The position numbers were made by a program, and so were the translations under genes. Positions 1-7,783 of a stretch of DNA of 64,000 nucleotides are shown here, piece after piece. The notes under the pieces were generated by a model, which had not been told where the DNA came from, ran no database searches, and worked only from the letters and a program-made list of their open reading frames with translations. Source of the DNA: Paraburkholderia bannensis NBRC 103871 (lineage in GTDB: Bacteria; Pseudomonadota; Gammaproteobacteria; Burkholderiales; Burkholderiaceae); NCBI RefSeq assembly GCF_000685015.1, contig NZ_BAYA01000009.1, positions 248,001 to 312,000 of the forward strand, in the 5' to 3' direction. Every line of letters begins with the position of its first letter. The stretch's first letter is position 1.

Positions 1-960
1 CAGCAGAAAACGCTTGCCCACGACCGGCTCGCCCTGCCATTCGGCGTAGGGCGGACGTGCGAGCGTGCGGTTTTCCGGCAAGCGCTCATGCCACGCATAT
101 TGCTTCCAGCCTGCGTCGAATTCGCCACGGCGCAGCAGCGACGCGGCCAGGTTGAACTGGATCGGCGCGTCCTCGGGCGCCAGGCGCGCAGCCACAGCGC
201 TGTGCTCATGCATGGCGTCGAAATCGCCGCGCATGTGCGAGGCGTAGGCCACGTTCAGATGCAGCAGCGGCAGTGAGGGTGCGACGGCCACACCTTGCTT
301 CGCCACGTCGAGCGCCGTATCGAAGCGATCGATGCTGTTCAACGCGAACGCGAGATCTTTGAGCGCGTGGGCGTCACCGGCAAACTCGGCGCGCAGTTGT
401 GCAATCAGCGCATCGACCCGTTCCCGGCGACCCAGCCGCGACTCGAGCTTGAGCAAGTCGATTGCATCGTCAGGCCGCGCAGCGCCCAGGCGCCAGGCCT
501 GCTCCAGATAGCGTGCAGCATCGTCATCCTGACCGGCTTCGAGACTGAGATCGGCCAGGCGGCGCGCCGCGTGGTGCAGCGACGGGTCGAGCGCAAGCGC
601 TTTCTCGTAATGCCGCCCCGCCTCGTCCCGACGACCGGCGAGCTTCAGGACATCGGCGAGATTGCGGTGCAGCGTGGGCGTATCCCCGGCCAGCGTCAGC
701 GCGCGGTGATAGGCCGCCTCCGCGAGCACGTGATCGCGCGCCATCGCCACGATCAGGCCGCGATGCTCCCAAAGTTCGGCATTCGTGGGCGCGACATGAA
801 TCGCCCGATCGAGATAGCGGCATGCATCCTCCGTGCGCTTCGCGCGCAGACAGGCAAGCGCGAGACGATGCAGCACGCCAGCGTCGCCGGGCTCGCGCGC
901 CAACTGACGTTCATATTCCAGGATGGTGTCGGACAGCGAGGTTTCAATGGAATGCATCAT
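1..960 (-). CDS. TPR-repeat protein, O-GlcNAc-transferase-like (3' end outside window)
   Basis: Reading leftward from ATG at 960 the frame stays open to base 1, giving about 320 residues without a stop, so the C-terminus lies outside the window. The visible part is almost entirely tetratricopeptide repeats, with recurring A-x-x-x-x-x-A-L spacing such as 'EAAYHRALTLAGDTPTLHRN' and 'HYEKALALDPSLHHAARRL'. The last visible residues ('WKQYAWHERLPENR', then 'EWQGEPVVGKRFLL') match the junction between TPRs and the glycosyltransferase-like or sulfotransferase-like half of bacterial TPR/O-GlcNAc-transferase proteins. That second half is not seen, so catalytic activity is inference. Two consecutive ATG codons (960 and 957) are possible starts, with no clear ribosome site. 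Confidence 0.85.
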   Translation of the reverse strand, partial: MMHSIETSLSDTILEYERQLAREPGDAGVLHRLALACLRAKRTEDACRYLDRAIHVAPTNAELWEHRGLIVAMARDHVLAEAAYHRALTLAGDTPTLHRNLADVLKLAGRRDEAGRHYEKALALDPSLHHAARRLADLSLEAGQDDDAARYLEQAWRLGAARPDDAIDLLKLESRLGRRERVDALIAQLRAEFAGDAHALKDLAFALNSIDRFDTALDVAKQGVAVAPSLPLLHLNVAYASHMRGDFDAMHEHSAVAARLAPEDAPIQFNLAASLLRRGEFDAGWKQYAWHERLPENRTLARPPYAEWQGEPVVGKRFLL

Positions 961-1626
961 GGGAGGGTCGGATGAAATGGCCGCGGCTTTCCGCTCGCGA
1001 TCTTTTGAAGATAGCGATTGGCGCCCGCCGATCGAATCGGACGGTTCCGAAAACCCCTCTCGCCCTCAAGCTAAAGCGTGAGTCGATGTGCGAAGCATTC
1101 TCATTTTTTCGCTTACTTGCAGTTACAGTTAAATCGACACATCAATGCTTCTCTTTGCTTTTAATAAGCCACATCAGAAGAAACGCCCGCTTACATACTT
1201 TTAATTGTGTTAACCGTGCGGGAGTCAACGATTGCGCATAATCGTTCGTTCCAGGGGAATAGCAGGAGAGTGGTGATTGAGCGAGCAGACCAGCGACTTG
1301 TGGCAGCGCCCACAATTTCACGCGGCAAGCGGGTCAGCGCGTCGGGTGAACCCTGACGGCCTGTCCAGAGCGGCCTGCCGGCCAGCATGTGGCGGCGCAA
1401 CAGATCGTTACGGGAAAACCCACACAATGCAAAAAGCCCTCGACTCAATGCGAGGGCTTCGTGGATATTAACCGGGGAACCCAATAAGTATATTCCTGCT
1501 GGCTTAATAAATCCGCTCGCTGTACGAATAAAGCAACACACGCACCTGAAAAGCACTTTTACGTTGGGCGCCCCTAGCGCGCGTGAAGCGCCGAGTCGGA
1601 TAATCGCCTTACACAGGAGAAAGATC
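961..1626. other. Long intergenic region
   Basis: No convincing gene is seen in these 666 bases. The part near 1100-1230 is AT-rich compared with its surroundings. A hairpin with a leftward T-tract sits at 1431-1460. A 64-codon frame opening with TTG at 1277 after 'aggagag' runs through that hairpin and resembles nothing I recognise. Confidence 0.5.
1431..1460 (-). terminator. Rho-independent terminator on the minus strand with no obvious gene
   Basis: The arms aagccctcg (1434-1442) and cgagggctt (1451-1459) pair around an 8-nt loop and are followed on the minus strand by TTTTT. No minus-strand gene ends here. The nearest leftward -10-like box is TATACT around 1487-1492, which would give an RNA of only about 50 nt. 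Confidence 0.55.
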
Positions 1627-1776
1627 ATGGACGCCAAACCGCCAAGGATTCCGACCCCGGATCAAGTATTTAGCCCGGATCCGGAACCGGTGGCCGTCGA
1701 GTTTCTCGGCGATGAATTGCCCGCACATGTCCGGGCATTCCTCGACGAGCAACGCAAGGGCCACGAGCAGAAGTAA
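1627..1776 (+). CDS. Small hypothetical protein (49 aa)
   Basis: ATG at 1627 follows a good ribosome site ('acaggagaaagatc'), which fixes the start although the frame is open further upstream. The protein is acidic and proline-rich at its N-terminus ('MDAKPPRIPTPDQVFSPDPEPV') and then has an amphipathic stretch ('ELPAHVRAFLDEQRKGHEQK'). There is no signal peptide or membrane segment. I do not recognise the family. It stands alone between a long intergenic region and the chorismate mutase gene. Confidence 0.6.
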   Translation: MDAKPPRIPTPDQVFSPDPEPVAVEFLGDELPAHVRAFLDEQRKGHEQK

Positions 1777-2042
1777 TGACAAAGCGCTTTGGCGCTTACG
1801 GGGCAGGAGAAACGGCAGTCGGCTGCGACTGCCGCGTTAGCTTGCGCACTGTCGACGCACCGTCACATCATGAGGTGCGCGAGCTGTCGCGCTCAATACG
1901 CCGCGTTCGCCAATGCCATGTGCCAGGCACGCCGCATTCCAGCGCGTGCGGTTCGCGCTCGTGAAAGCGCTTCGTCAAACTTGCGCGTCATAACCGGCTA
2001 TCCTTCGCTTTTCTCCTCTCGGCTAGCCGCCCTTCACTTGCA

Positions 2043-2633
2043 ATGACTTTTCGCTTTCGCGCGCTCGCGTCCTGCGCAGCCGCCCTGCTGCTCGCCCTGC
2101 CTGCCGTTTGCGCTCACGCCGACGGCGACGACACCTCCCTCACCAATCTCGTCGCGCTCGTTTCGCAACGCCTTGCGCTGGCGGAACCGGTCGCGCAATG
2201 GAAGTGGCTCAATCACAAGCCGATCACCGATACGCCGCGTGAAAACGCCCTGCTCGCAGACGTGCAGAAACGCGCCGCGGCCGCCGGCGTCGATCCGGCG
2301 TTCGCGCGGGCATTCTTCCGCGATCAGATCGATGCCAGCACGCAAGTCCAGCAAGGCCTCTTTGCGAACTGGCGCAACTCGCAGCCGCCCAGCGGCCCGG
2401 CTCCGGATCTTGCGAGCGTCACGCGCCCGCAACTCGACCGGCTGACGGGGCAACTGATCGGCGCACTCGCACGCGTACAACCCACGCGCACGGCCGACGA
2501 CTGCCCGGCGCGCGTGGCGCGGGCCGTCGCGAACTGGAAGGAACTGACGCGCTACGATTCCACACGTGCCGAAGCCATGACACGCGCACTAGGCCATGTC
2601 TGTGAAGCGGGCGGCGTGGGCGGGACGGCCTGA
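2043..2633 (+). CDS. Periplasmic chorismate mutase (AroQ gamma type)
   Basis: 196 residues. The protein starts with a signal peptide: basic n-region, hydrophobic 'CAAALLLALPAV', cleavage after A-H-A near residue 26. The mature part is the all-helical AroQ-gamma fold, with 'RLALAEPVAQWKW', 'ITDTPRENALLADVQ' and 'FFRDQIDASTQVQQGLFANW'. Here an Arg, a Lys and the R-E pair would line the chorismate pocket. It converts chorismate to prephenate. Being exported, it is unlikely to feed cytoplasmic Phe/Tyr synthesis, and the role of secreted chorismate mutases is debated. It appears monocistronic. Confidence 0.88.
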   Translation: MTFRFRALASCAAALLLALPAVCAHADGDDTSLTNLVALVSQRLALAEPVAQWKWLNHKPITDTPRENALLADVQKRAAAAGVDPAFARAFFRDQIDASTQVQQGLFANWRNSQPPSGPAPDLASVTRPQLDRLTGQLIGALARVQPTRTADDCPARVARAVANWKELTRYDSTRAEAMTRALGHVCEAGGVGGTA

Positions 2634-2652
2634 TGCAGGCGCGGGCCGCCGT

Positions 2653-3816
2653 TTAGACGACGCTCGCAGCGCCTTCAGTCGCCGACGGTTCCAGCGGCTG
2701 CACGCGCAGACCGCGCTCGAGCCGGGTTTGCAGGATGCGCCAGGTAGAGAGTTCGAACGGCGCTTCGGCTGCGCTTGAAGCAGCGGCAAGCGTGCTCGCC
2801 TGCGCCGCACTCGACGCTGCGCCGAGGTAGCACCAGCGATCGATCACATGAAAGACCGCCGTGCCGCGCACGGCGTCCTGCTCCTCGATGAGCACCGCGG
2901 CACCAAACGGCCAGGGTGCGCTAACCGGATCGAGCTTCGAAACACGCGTCGCGCGGTTGAACGACGGCTTCAGTTGCGCGAGCCAGCGCGCCTCGACCAG
3001 CAGCGCACCGATTTCGCCGCCGGTAGCCTGCCATTCGACACGGCGAATCAGTTGGGCCATACGCTGCTCGCGCGACGACCGGCGCTCGCCCGACAGATGC
3101 GAACGCACACGCTGACGCACGCGCACACTGCGCCCTACATATAGAGGTGCATCGTTTTCGCCGAAGAAAGCATAGACGCCATGCCCCGCCGGTGCGCTTT
3201 CGATCAGGTCGTCGGTGATATCGCCCGCCAGGCGATGGCGGCGCGTGAGGCGCTCGATCTGCGTAGCCAGCATCTCCTCAGGCACAAGGCCCGGCAGACG
3301 TTGCCAGAATTGCCAAAGCAGATCGGCGTCGGCGAGCGCGCGGTGGCGATCGGAGGCCACGAGCGCATGACGCTCGACCAGCGCATCGAGCCCGTGGCGC
3401 TTCTCCGCGGGAAAGAGCGCCCGCGACAGCCGCACGGTGCACAGCACGTCGGGATTGAAGGTGAGCCCTGCCCGCTCGAATTCGGCGCGCAGAAAACCAC
3501 GATCGAAACTCGCATTGTGCGCGACGAAGAGTTTGCCCGCGAGACGCTCGAATAGCGCCGGGGCGATCTCGGCGAACGTGGGGGCGCCGCGCACCATTGC
3601 ATCGCTGATGCCGGTGAGCTGCTGAATGAAGGGAGGGATCGGCTGCTGGGGATCGACCAGCGAACTCCAGCGCGTGGCCTGCCCATCCGTCACCTCGACG
3701 ATGCCGACTTCGGTGATGCGGTGTTCGCCCACCGAGCCTCCCGTCGTTTCAAGATCAACAAAGACGAGGGGAACGTCGCCGGACGAGGGTTCGGCGCTCA
3801 ATAGGGTGTCGGACAT
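2653..3816 (-). CDS. DnaQ-family 3'-5' exonuclease fused to a GIY-YIG nuclease domain
   Basis: 387 residues from ATG 3816; a start at 3861 would add 15 unlikely residues. Domain 1 (about 15-180) is a DEDDh exonuclease like DNA polymerase III epsilon: ExoI 'FVDLETTG' (D21, E23), ExoII 'HNASFDRGFLRAEF', ExoIII 'HRALADADLLW'. Domain 2 (about 205-290) is a UvrC/Cho-like GIY-YIG nuclease: 'HGVYAFFGENDAPLYVGRSVRVRQRVRSHL', with a later Glu in 'LLVEARWLAQLKPSFN'. The combination suggests DNA repair or end trimming and occurs in many proteobacteria as a stand-alone gene. The true replicative epsilon subunit lacks the GIY-YIG part, so this should not be called dnaQ. Confidence 0.85.
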   Translation of the reverse strand: MSDTLLSAEPSSGDVPLVFVDLETTGGSVGEHRITEVGIVEVTDGQATRWSSLVDPQQPIPPFIQQLTGISDAMVRGAPTFAEIAPALFERLAGKLFVAHNASFDRGFLRAEFERAGLTFNPDVLCTVRLSRALFPAEKRHGLDALVERHALVASDRHRALADADLLWQFWQRLPGLVPEEMLATQIERLTRRHRLAGDITDDLIESAPAGHGVYAFFGENDAPLYVGRSVRVRQRVRSHLSGERRSSREQRMAQLIRRVEWQATGGEIGALLVEARWLAQLKPSFNRATRVSKLDPVSAPWPFGAAVLIEEQDAVRGTAVFHVIDRWCYLGAASSAAQASTLAAASSAAEAPFELSTWRILQTRLERGLRVQPLEPSATEGAASVV

Positions 3817-4021
3817 GGTGCAACGGAAGAACGAAGAGAAGAAATCGGCCCAAGTATGCACCGTTTGGGCAAAGTGCGCAGCGCTTTCGGAAACATGAGC
3901 GCTTTCGGGATTGCATTTTAATGACGCGATTGACGGATTTTTTTGAATTGGGGTTTTCCCGTTAAAACCGTACGCCTTTAAAAGCGACCGATATTTTCAG
4001 CCAGCCTTTGTTTTCCGCAAA

Positions 4022-4050
4022 AACAAAAAAGCCCTGGATACCCAGGGCTT
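4022..4050 (-). terminator. Terminator of the cold-shock gene
   Basis: On the minus strand GCCCTGG, a short loop and CCAGGGC are followed by TTTTTTG, about 85 bases after the cold-shock stop codon. Confidence 0.8.
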
Positions 4051-4133
4051 GTCTTTATGTGCAGCGCGAATGCTTCATGCATTCGACCCGCTCGCCTGAG
4101 GTAGCCAAAGCTACATCAGGCAATTGCGAGTAC

Positions 4134-4337
4134 TTACAGCGGCTGGATGTTCGCAGCCTGCTTGCCCTTCGGGCCAACCTTGACGTCGAACGAGACGCGC
4201 TGGTTTTCCTTCAGCGACTTGAAGCCTTCCGAACGGATCTCCGAGAAGTGCGCGAACAGATCGTCGCCGCCGGCATCCGACGTGATGAAGCCAAAGCCCT
4301 TAGCATCATTGAACCATTTGACAATACCGGTTTCCAT
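4134..4337 (-). CDS. CspA-family cold-shock protein (RNA chaperone)
   Basis: 67 residues beginning '[19 protein letters not shown]', a single OB-fold cold-shock domain. RNP1 is 'KGFGFI' and RNP2 is 'DLFAHFSEI'. It binds single-stranded RNA or DNA and melts structure in the cytoplasm. The frame is open 12 codons upstream, but 'GAGGGAAACGGAAAC' directly before ATG 4337 is the ribosome site and the family starts here. The region upstream is long and AT-rich, which suits the long structured leaders typical of cold-shock genes. Paralogues are usual in this family, so a precise csp letter is not assigned. Confidence 0.95.
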   Translation of the reverse strand: METGIVKWFNDAKGFGFITSDAGGDDLFAHFSEIRSEGFKSLKENQRVSFDVKVGPKGKQAANIQPL

Positions 4338-4738
4338 GTTTCCGTTTCCCTCGAAATAAAATGACGCGGGCATACCCTCACGCCGAATTCAAACTGAGTC
4401 GCCCTCACCGCAATGCCAATGCAATTGAAGCTGAAAGGTCAATTCAGAATTGCCGTTATACGGGGAACGCCAATCGCCAGTCAAGCGAATTTTTTATAAC
4501 AGCAATCCCGGTTTCGAGATAAACCGGCATGCATCAAAAGACGCGCAAAAAGATATGCAATTGAAATGCAATCAAGCGCACGCGACCTTTTTACTCATCG
4601 ATTCGGATGCGCTGGTTTCAATCGGGAAAAACTACGTGAAGTGTAACAATCAGTGTCAAACGTAAGTGTTTTTACCGGTTGTTCGCATACCCTGAAAAAC
4701 TCATGATGAATAGAGTTAGCGTGCTATGGGAGGCAATC
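4338..4738. other. Intergenic region, probable cold-shock leader and divergent promoters
   Basis: About 400 AT-rich bases between the leftward cold-shock gene and the rightward small gene. It probably carries the csp promoter and 5' leader. I cannot place a promoter confidently. A 71-codon frame across 4450-4665 has atypical composition and no ribosome site. Confidence 0.5.
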
Positions 4739-4936
4739 ATGCTGACGTTACTACGACGCTGTCTTCACTGGCTGGTTGAAATAGACAGCCCAGAGCCAGC
4801 AGACGAGATCGAGACGTATGGGTCGTGGCACGGCGATCACTGGCATAACCTGCTGTGTTCCCCGATGGATGCCCGGCACTATGTAATGGAAGACTGGAGC
4901 CTGCAGTTGGAGCCGCCTGAAGACCATGCCCGCTAA
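4739..4936 (+). CDS. Small hypothetical protein (65 aa)
   Basis: ATG at 4739 is preceded by a strong ribosome site ('gggaggcaatc'), better than the upstream in-frame starts at 4679 or 4703. The product begins with a short basic hydrophobic segment ('MLTLLRRCLHWLVEI') and continues as an acidic, tryptophan- and histidine-rich tail ('YGSWHGDHWHNLLCSPMDARHYVMEDW'). I do not recognise it. It converges on the small-RNA candidate that ends at 4982. Confidence 0.6.
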   Translation: MLTLLRRCLHWLVEIDSPEPADEIETYGSWHGDHWHNLLCSPMDARHYVMEDWSLQLEPPEDHAR

Positions 4937-4981
4937 GGGTGTGGTGTAGCAAATGGCGACGTGCGTGCGCGCACGACAGGC

Positions 4982-5066
4982 AAAAAAAAAGCGCAGCCAA
5001 GGCCGCGCTGACAAAGGTTTGGAGATCTTTTTCGTCAACGAAAAAGTCTGCTTCGGAAAGCAGCCA
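4982..5066 (-). ncRNA. Candidate small regulatory RNA
   Basis: Reading leftward, a -10-like TATACT (5071-5076) would start a transcript near 5064. The next 80 bases fold into three hairpins: CTGCTTtccGAAGCAG (about 5049-5064), the perfect CTTTTTCG-TTGA-CGAAAAAG (about 5028-5047), and a GC stem AGCGCGGCC/GGCTGCGCT followed by nine T (4982-4990), a textbook terminator. A single-stranded stretch around 5012-5027 ('GATCTCCAAACCTTTGTC') lies between hairpins 2 and 3 and could pair with mRNAs. No minus-strand protein gene lies upstream, so the terminator is otherwise unexplained. The -35 element is weak, so the true start could be further upstream. Confidence 0.55.
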
Positions 5067-5293
5067 TTGCAGTATAGCCGCAGGGTTCTGACCCATTAAC
5101 TCTGCGGCACACAATCATCTGTTACGTGCGACGCAATAATGGTGGTTGACACCGATTACCACCGTTTTCTGCAATCAATTATTGTAGCGATCCCACAACG
5201 CCATTCGATTGACAGTTCTTCCGCCGTCAACCGTAAATCCGCTGAAAGCCCCGACCAGTAAGGCTTGAAGCCGGCTCAAATATCATTTCTAAA

Positions 5294-5314
5294 TGCGCAA
5301 TACTTTATTGCGCA
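5294..5314. promoter_or_regulatory. Operator-like palindrome upstream of the porin gene
   Basis: A perfect inverted repeat TGCGCAAT-N5-ATTGCGCA lies about 14 bases before a plausible -35 (TTGATT, about 5328) and 170 bases before the porin ATG. The position fits a regulator site. The binding protein is unknown. Confidence 0.55.
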
Positions 5315-5327
5315 AATCGGAATACCT

Positions 5328-5354
5328 TGATTGCAGCGACCCTCTTCTACACTC
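5328..5354 (+). promoter_or_regulatory. Possible porin promoter
   Basis: TTGATT, a spacer of about 15 bases, then TACACT upstream of the porin gene. The short spacer makes this tentative; an overlapping -35 shifted by two bases is also possible. Confidence 0.35.
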
Positions 5355-5483
5355 TGCCTGTCCGGAAACCGACAGCGACGGATTTAACGCACCACGCGAG
5401 CTTTGCCTCTCGCTGCGATTCGTGTGGACGGTTTCCCAAACAGGGTTCGACGAAACCCACCTCTGTTCTCGGAGTTTACAAAG

Positions 5484-6635
5484 ATGAAAAAGACTCTCAT
5501 GGTCGCTGCCCTCACGGGCGTTTTTGCAACGGCTGCACACGCACAAAGCAGCGTTACGCTGTACGGCTTGATCGACGCCGGCCTCACCTACTCGAGCGCG
5601 CAAAAGGGCCACGCTACGTACCAGGCAACGAGCGGCACCGTCAACGGCAGCCGTTTCGGCCTGCGTGGCGCTGAAGACCTCGGTGGCGGCCTGAAGGCTA
5701 TCTTCACGTTGGAAAACGGCTTCAACATCGACAACGGCAACATGGGTCAGAAGAGCCGTCTGTTCGGTCGTCAAGCATTCGTCGGTCTCGCAAGCAGCCA
5801 GTACGGTGCAGTGACCCTCGGCCGTCAATACGACTCGATCGTTGACTACCTGGCACCGCTGTCGAACACGGGTACGCAATTCGGCGGCACGATCGCTGCT
5901 CACCCGTTCGATAACGACAACCTGAACAACTCGATCCGTTTCAACAACACGGTCAAGTACAGCAGCGTGAACTACGCTGGCTTCAAGTTCGGCGGCACGT
6001 ACTCGTTCTCGAACAGCACCGAATTCGCGAACAACCGTGCATACAGCTTCGGCGCATCGTACAACTACGCTGGCCTGAACTTTGCTGCTGGTTACCTGCA
6101 AACGAACAACAACGTCAACAACCAGCAATTCAACGCTGCGACGTTCTCGGGCGCGGAAGCTGGCGACTACACGTTCGGCGCAGGCCGTCAACGCACGTTC
6201 GGCGGCGGCGTGAACTACACGTTCGGCCCGGCAACGGCTGGCTTCGTGTACACGCAGACGCAACTGAGCCAGGCAATCGGCATCTCGCCGACGCAATCGG
6301 GCACGACGAACGGCGTGGGCTTCCACGCAAACAGCGCACGCTTCCAGAACTTCGAAGGCAATGTTCGCTACGCTCTGACGCCGGCAATCAGCCTGGCTGG
6401 CGCGTACACGTACACGCGTTCGAACTTCGGCGGCGGCGTGAACCCGAACTTCCACACGGTGGCTCTGCAGTCGGACTACGCCCTGTCGAAGCGCACGGAC
6501 GTCTACCTGCAAGGCGACTGGCAACACGTGTCGTCGAACGACGGCAACGTGACGGCGTTCCTGAACGGTCTGAGCAACGCATCGGGTCGTCAAGACCAGG
6601 TTGCTGTGACGGTTGGTATGCGTCACCGCTTCTAA
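5484..6635 (+). CDS. Gram-negative trimeric porin (OpcP/Omp38-like)
   Basis: 383 residues. Signal peptide 'MKKTLMVAALTGVFATAAHA', then the mature start 'QSSVTLYGLIDAGLTY' typical of beta-proteobacterial general porins. Later landmarks are 'SRFGLRGAEDLGGGLKAIFTLE', 'GRQAFVGLASSQYGAVTLGRQ' and the C-terminal 'VAVTVGMRHRF', whose final Phe is the BAM recognition signal. It forms a 16-stranded barrel for diffusion of small hydrophilic solutes through the outer membrane. The start at 5484 is fixed by the signal peptide and 'ggagtttacaaag'. Codon use is strongly biased (few rare codons), fitting a very highly expressed gene. Followed by a strong terminator. Confidence 0.95.
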   Translation: MKKTLMVAALTGVFATAAHAQSSVTLYGLIDAGLTYSSAQKGHATYQATSGTVNGSRFGLRGAEDLGGGLKAIFTLENGFNIDNGNMGQKSRLFGRQAFVGLASSQYGAVTLGRQYDSIVDYLAPLSNTGTQFGGTIAAHPFDNDNLNNSIRFNNTVKYSSVNYAGFKFGGTYSFSNSTEFANNRAYSFGASYNYAGLNFAAGYLQTNNNVNNQQFNAATFSGAEAGDYTFGAGRQRTFGGGVNYTFGPATAGFVYTQTQLSQAIGISPTQSGTTNGVGFHANSARFQNFEGNVRYALTPAISLAGAYTYTRSNFGGGVNPNFHTVALQSDYALSKRTDVYLQGDWQHVSSNDGNVTAFLNGLSNASGRQDQVAVTVGMRHRF

Positions 6636-6674
6636 GATGCACTCCGCTGGCCCTTGCGGCCAGCCGTGCAGCTG

Positions 6675-6700
6675 AAAAGCCGCCCTCGGGCGGCTTTTTT
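6675..6700 (+). terminator. Porin terminator
   Basis: aaaagccgccc-tc-gggcggcttttttc, a strong hairpin plus T-run 40 bases after the porin stop. Confidence 0.9.
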
Positions 6701-6733
6701 CATTTCTGCTTCGAATCGCGCATAGTGGCCCGC

Positions 6734-7294
6734 TCAGGCCGCCCGCGGCGGATAGCGCACATCGAGCACGTCGATTGGCTCCGGGCCCGCAGGCGTGTGC
6801 AGGATCACCTGATCGCCGATCTTCGCCTTGATGAGCGCCCGCGCGATCGGCGAGACCCAGCTCACGTGCCCAACGTCCAGATCGACCTCGTCCACGCCCA
6901 CGATGGTGATGGTGTGCGCTTCGCCATCCTCGGTGCCGTATTCGACAGTCGCGCCGAAGAACACCTGCTCTACGCTCTCCTGACGGCTGCTGTCGACCAC
7001 CTCAGCCAGATCCAGCCGCTTGGTCAGAAAACGGATACGGCGGTCGATTTCGCGCAGCCTGCGCTTGCCGTAGATGTAGTCGCCGTTCTCGGAACGGTCG
7101 CCGTTGGACGCCGCCCACGAAACCAGCTTGACGACTTCCGGCCGCTCTTCGTCGATCAGGTGCAGCAGTTCGCTGCGCATGCGTTCGTAGCCGGCGGGCG
7201 TGATGTAGTTCTTGGCGCCCGCAGGGATCTGAGGTTGACCGGCTTCGAGATCGTCGTCGTTGTCGGTCGGTTCTTTGACAAAGGCCTTGTTCAT
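6734..7294 (-). CDS. greB: Transcription elongation factor GreB
   Basis: 186 residues. An N-terminal extension of about 30 residues precedes the GreA/GreB coiled coil ('YITPAGYERMRSELLHLIDEERPEVVKLVSWAASNGDRSENGDYIYGKRRLREIDRRIRFL'), whose acidic tip reaches into the RNA polymerase secondary channel. The C-terminal FKBP-like domain follows ('VFFGATVEYGTEDGEAHTITIVGVDEVDLDVGHVSWVSPIARALI'). 'SENGDYIYGKRRLREID' is the GreB form. It stimulates cleavage of backtracked RNA and restarts stalled polymerase. It lies on the same strand as spoT, rpoZ and gmk but is separated from them by the tRNA-Arg pair and a small gene. Confidence 0.95.
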   Translation of the reverse strand: MNKAFVKEPTDNDDDLEAGQPQIPAGAKNYITPAGYERMRSELLHLIDEERPEVVKLVSWAASNGDRSENGDYIYGKRRLREIDRRIRFLTKRLDLAEVVDSSRQESVEQVFFGATVEYGTEDGEAHTITIVGVDEVDLDVGHVSWVSPIARALIKAKIGDQVILHTPAGPEPIDVLDVRYPPRAA

Positions 7295-7468
7295 GATGGT
7301 TCGATAGACTGCGTTGCTTGTGCGTCGGTGCGTCGTCGTGTGTCGTGGATGCGTTTGCTCGCGGCTTGCTGCACCCTTCCCCCGAGGTTACACGAAGCGC
7401 ACTTTTAAACAAATCGCGATAAGGGGCTTCCCTTTTCTGAAATAGGTGCTATACTCTCCTTTCTGTGT

Positions 7469-7545
7469 GCGGCTGTAGCTCAGTTGGATAGAGTACTTGG
7501 CTACGAACCAAGGGGTCGTGGGTTCGAATCCTGCCAGCCGCGCCA
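7469..7545 (+). tRNA. tRNA-Arg(ACG), copy 1
   Basis: 77 nt with encoded CCA. Acceptor stem GCGGCTG/CAGCCGC, D-loop 'AGCTCAGTTGGATAGAGT', anticodon loop CTACGAA (anticodon ACG, read as ICG after deamination), T-loop GGTTCGAATCC. A -10-like TATACT lies about 14 bases upstream. Confidence 0.97.
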
Positions 7546-7621
7546 CCTATTAAGAGTTTTGCGTTAGTTTGTTGGGCGCAGATCTCAAGTAACACTGCAG
7601 TATGTAGTATCGTTTTAGCGT

Positions 7622-7698
7622 GCGGCTGTAGCTCAGTTGGATAGAGTACTTGGCTACGAACCAAGGGGTCGTGGGTTCGAATCCTGCCAGCCGCGCCA
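7622..7698 (+). tRNA. tRNA-Arg(ACG), copy 2
   Basis: Identical in all 77 positions to the copy 76 bases upstream, with encoded CCA and anticodon ACG. Probably co-transcribed with copy 1 and ended by the hairpin at 7705-7741. Confidence 0.97.
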
Positions 7699-7704
7699 CC
7701 TCTC

Positions 7705-7741
7705 GAAGGGCCTTCCTGATTCAGGAAGGCCCTTTGTCTTT
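7705..7741 (+). terminator. Terminator after the tRNA-Arg pair
   Basis: AGGGCCTTCCTGA/TTCAGGAAGGCCCT, a 13-bp perfect stem with almost no loop, then ttgtctttg. Confidence 0.85.
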
Positions 7742-7783
7742 GTAGCGTGCTTTTTCAGCGCACTCTTCCCTGCCTTCATCGAC

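Noticed and set aside
1776..2046. Two overlapping frames of 62 and 85 codons between the 49-aa gene and the chorismate mutase
   Set aside because: The first ATG overlaps the preceding stop, which looked like coupling, but neither product has protein-like composition and no ribosome site separates the second.
4450..4665. 71-codon frame upstream of the small 65-aa gene
   Set aside because: AT-rich leader DNA of the cold-shock gene, no ribosome site, random-looking product.
5289..6626. 445-codon minus-strand frame
   Set aside because: Antisense to the porin; Val/Arg/Ala-rich shadow caused by the strong codon bias of the porin gene.
7449..7664. Minus-strand frame containing 'GRIRTHDPLVRSQVLYPTELQPH'
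   Set aside because: This is the well-known false protein made by translating tRNA-Arg genes in reverse.
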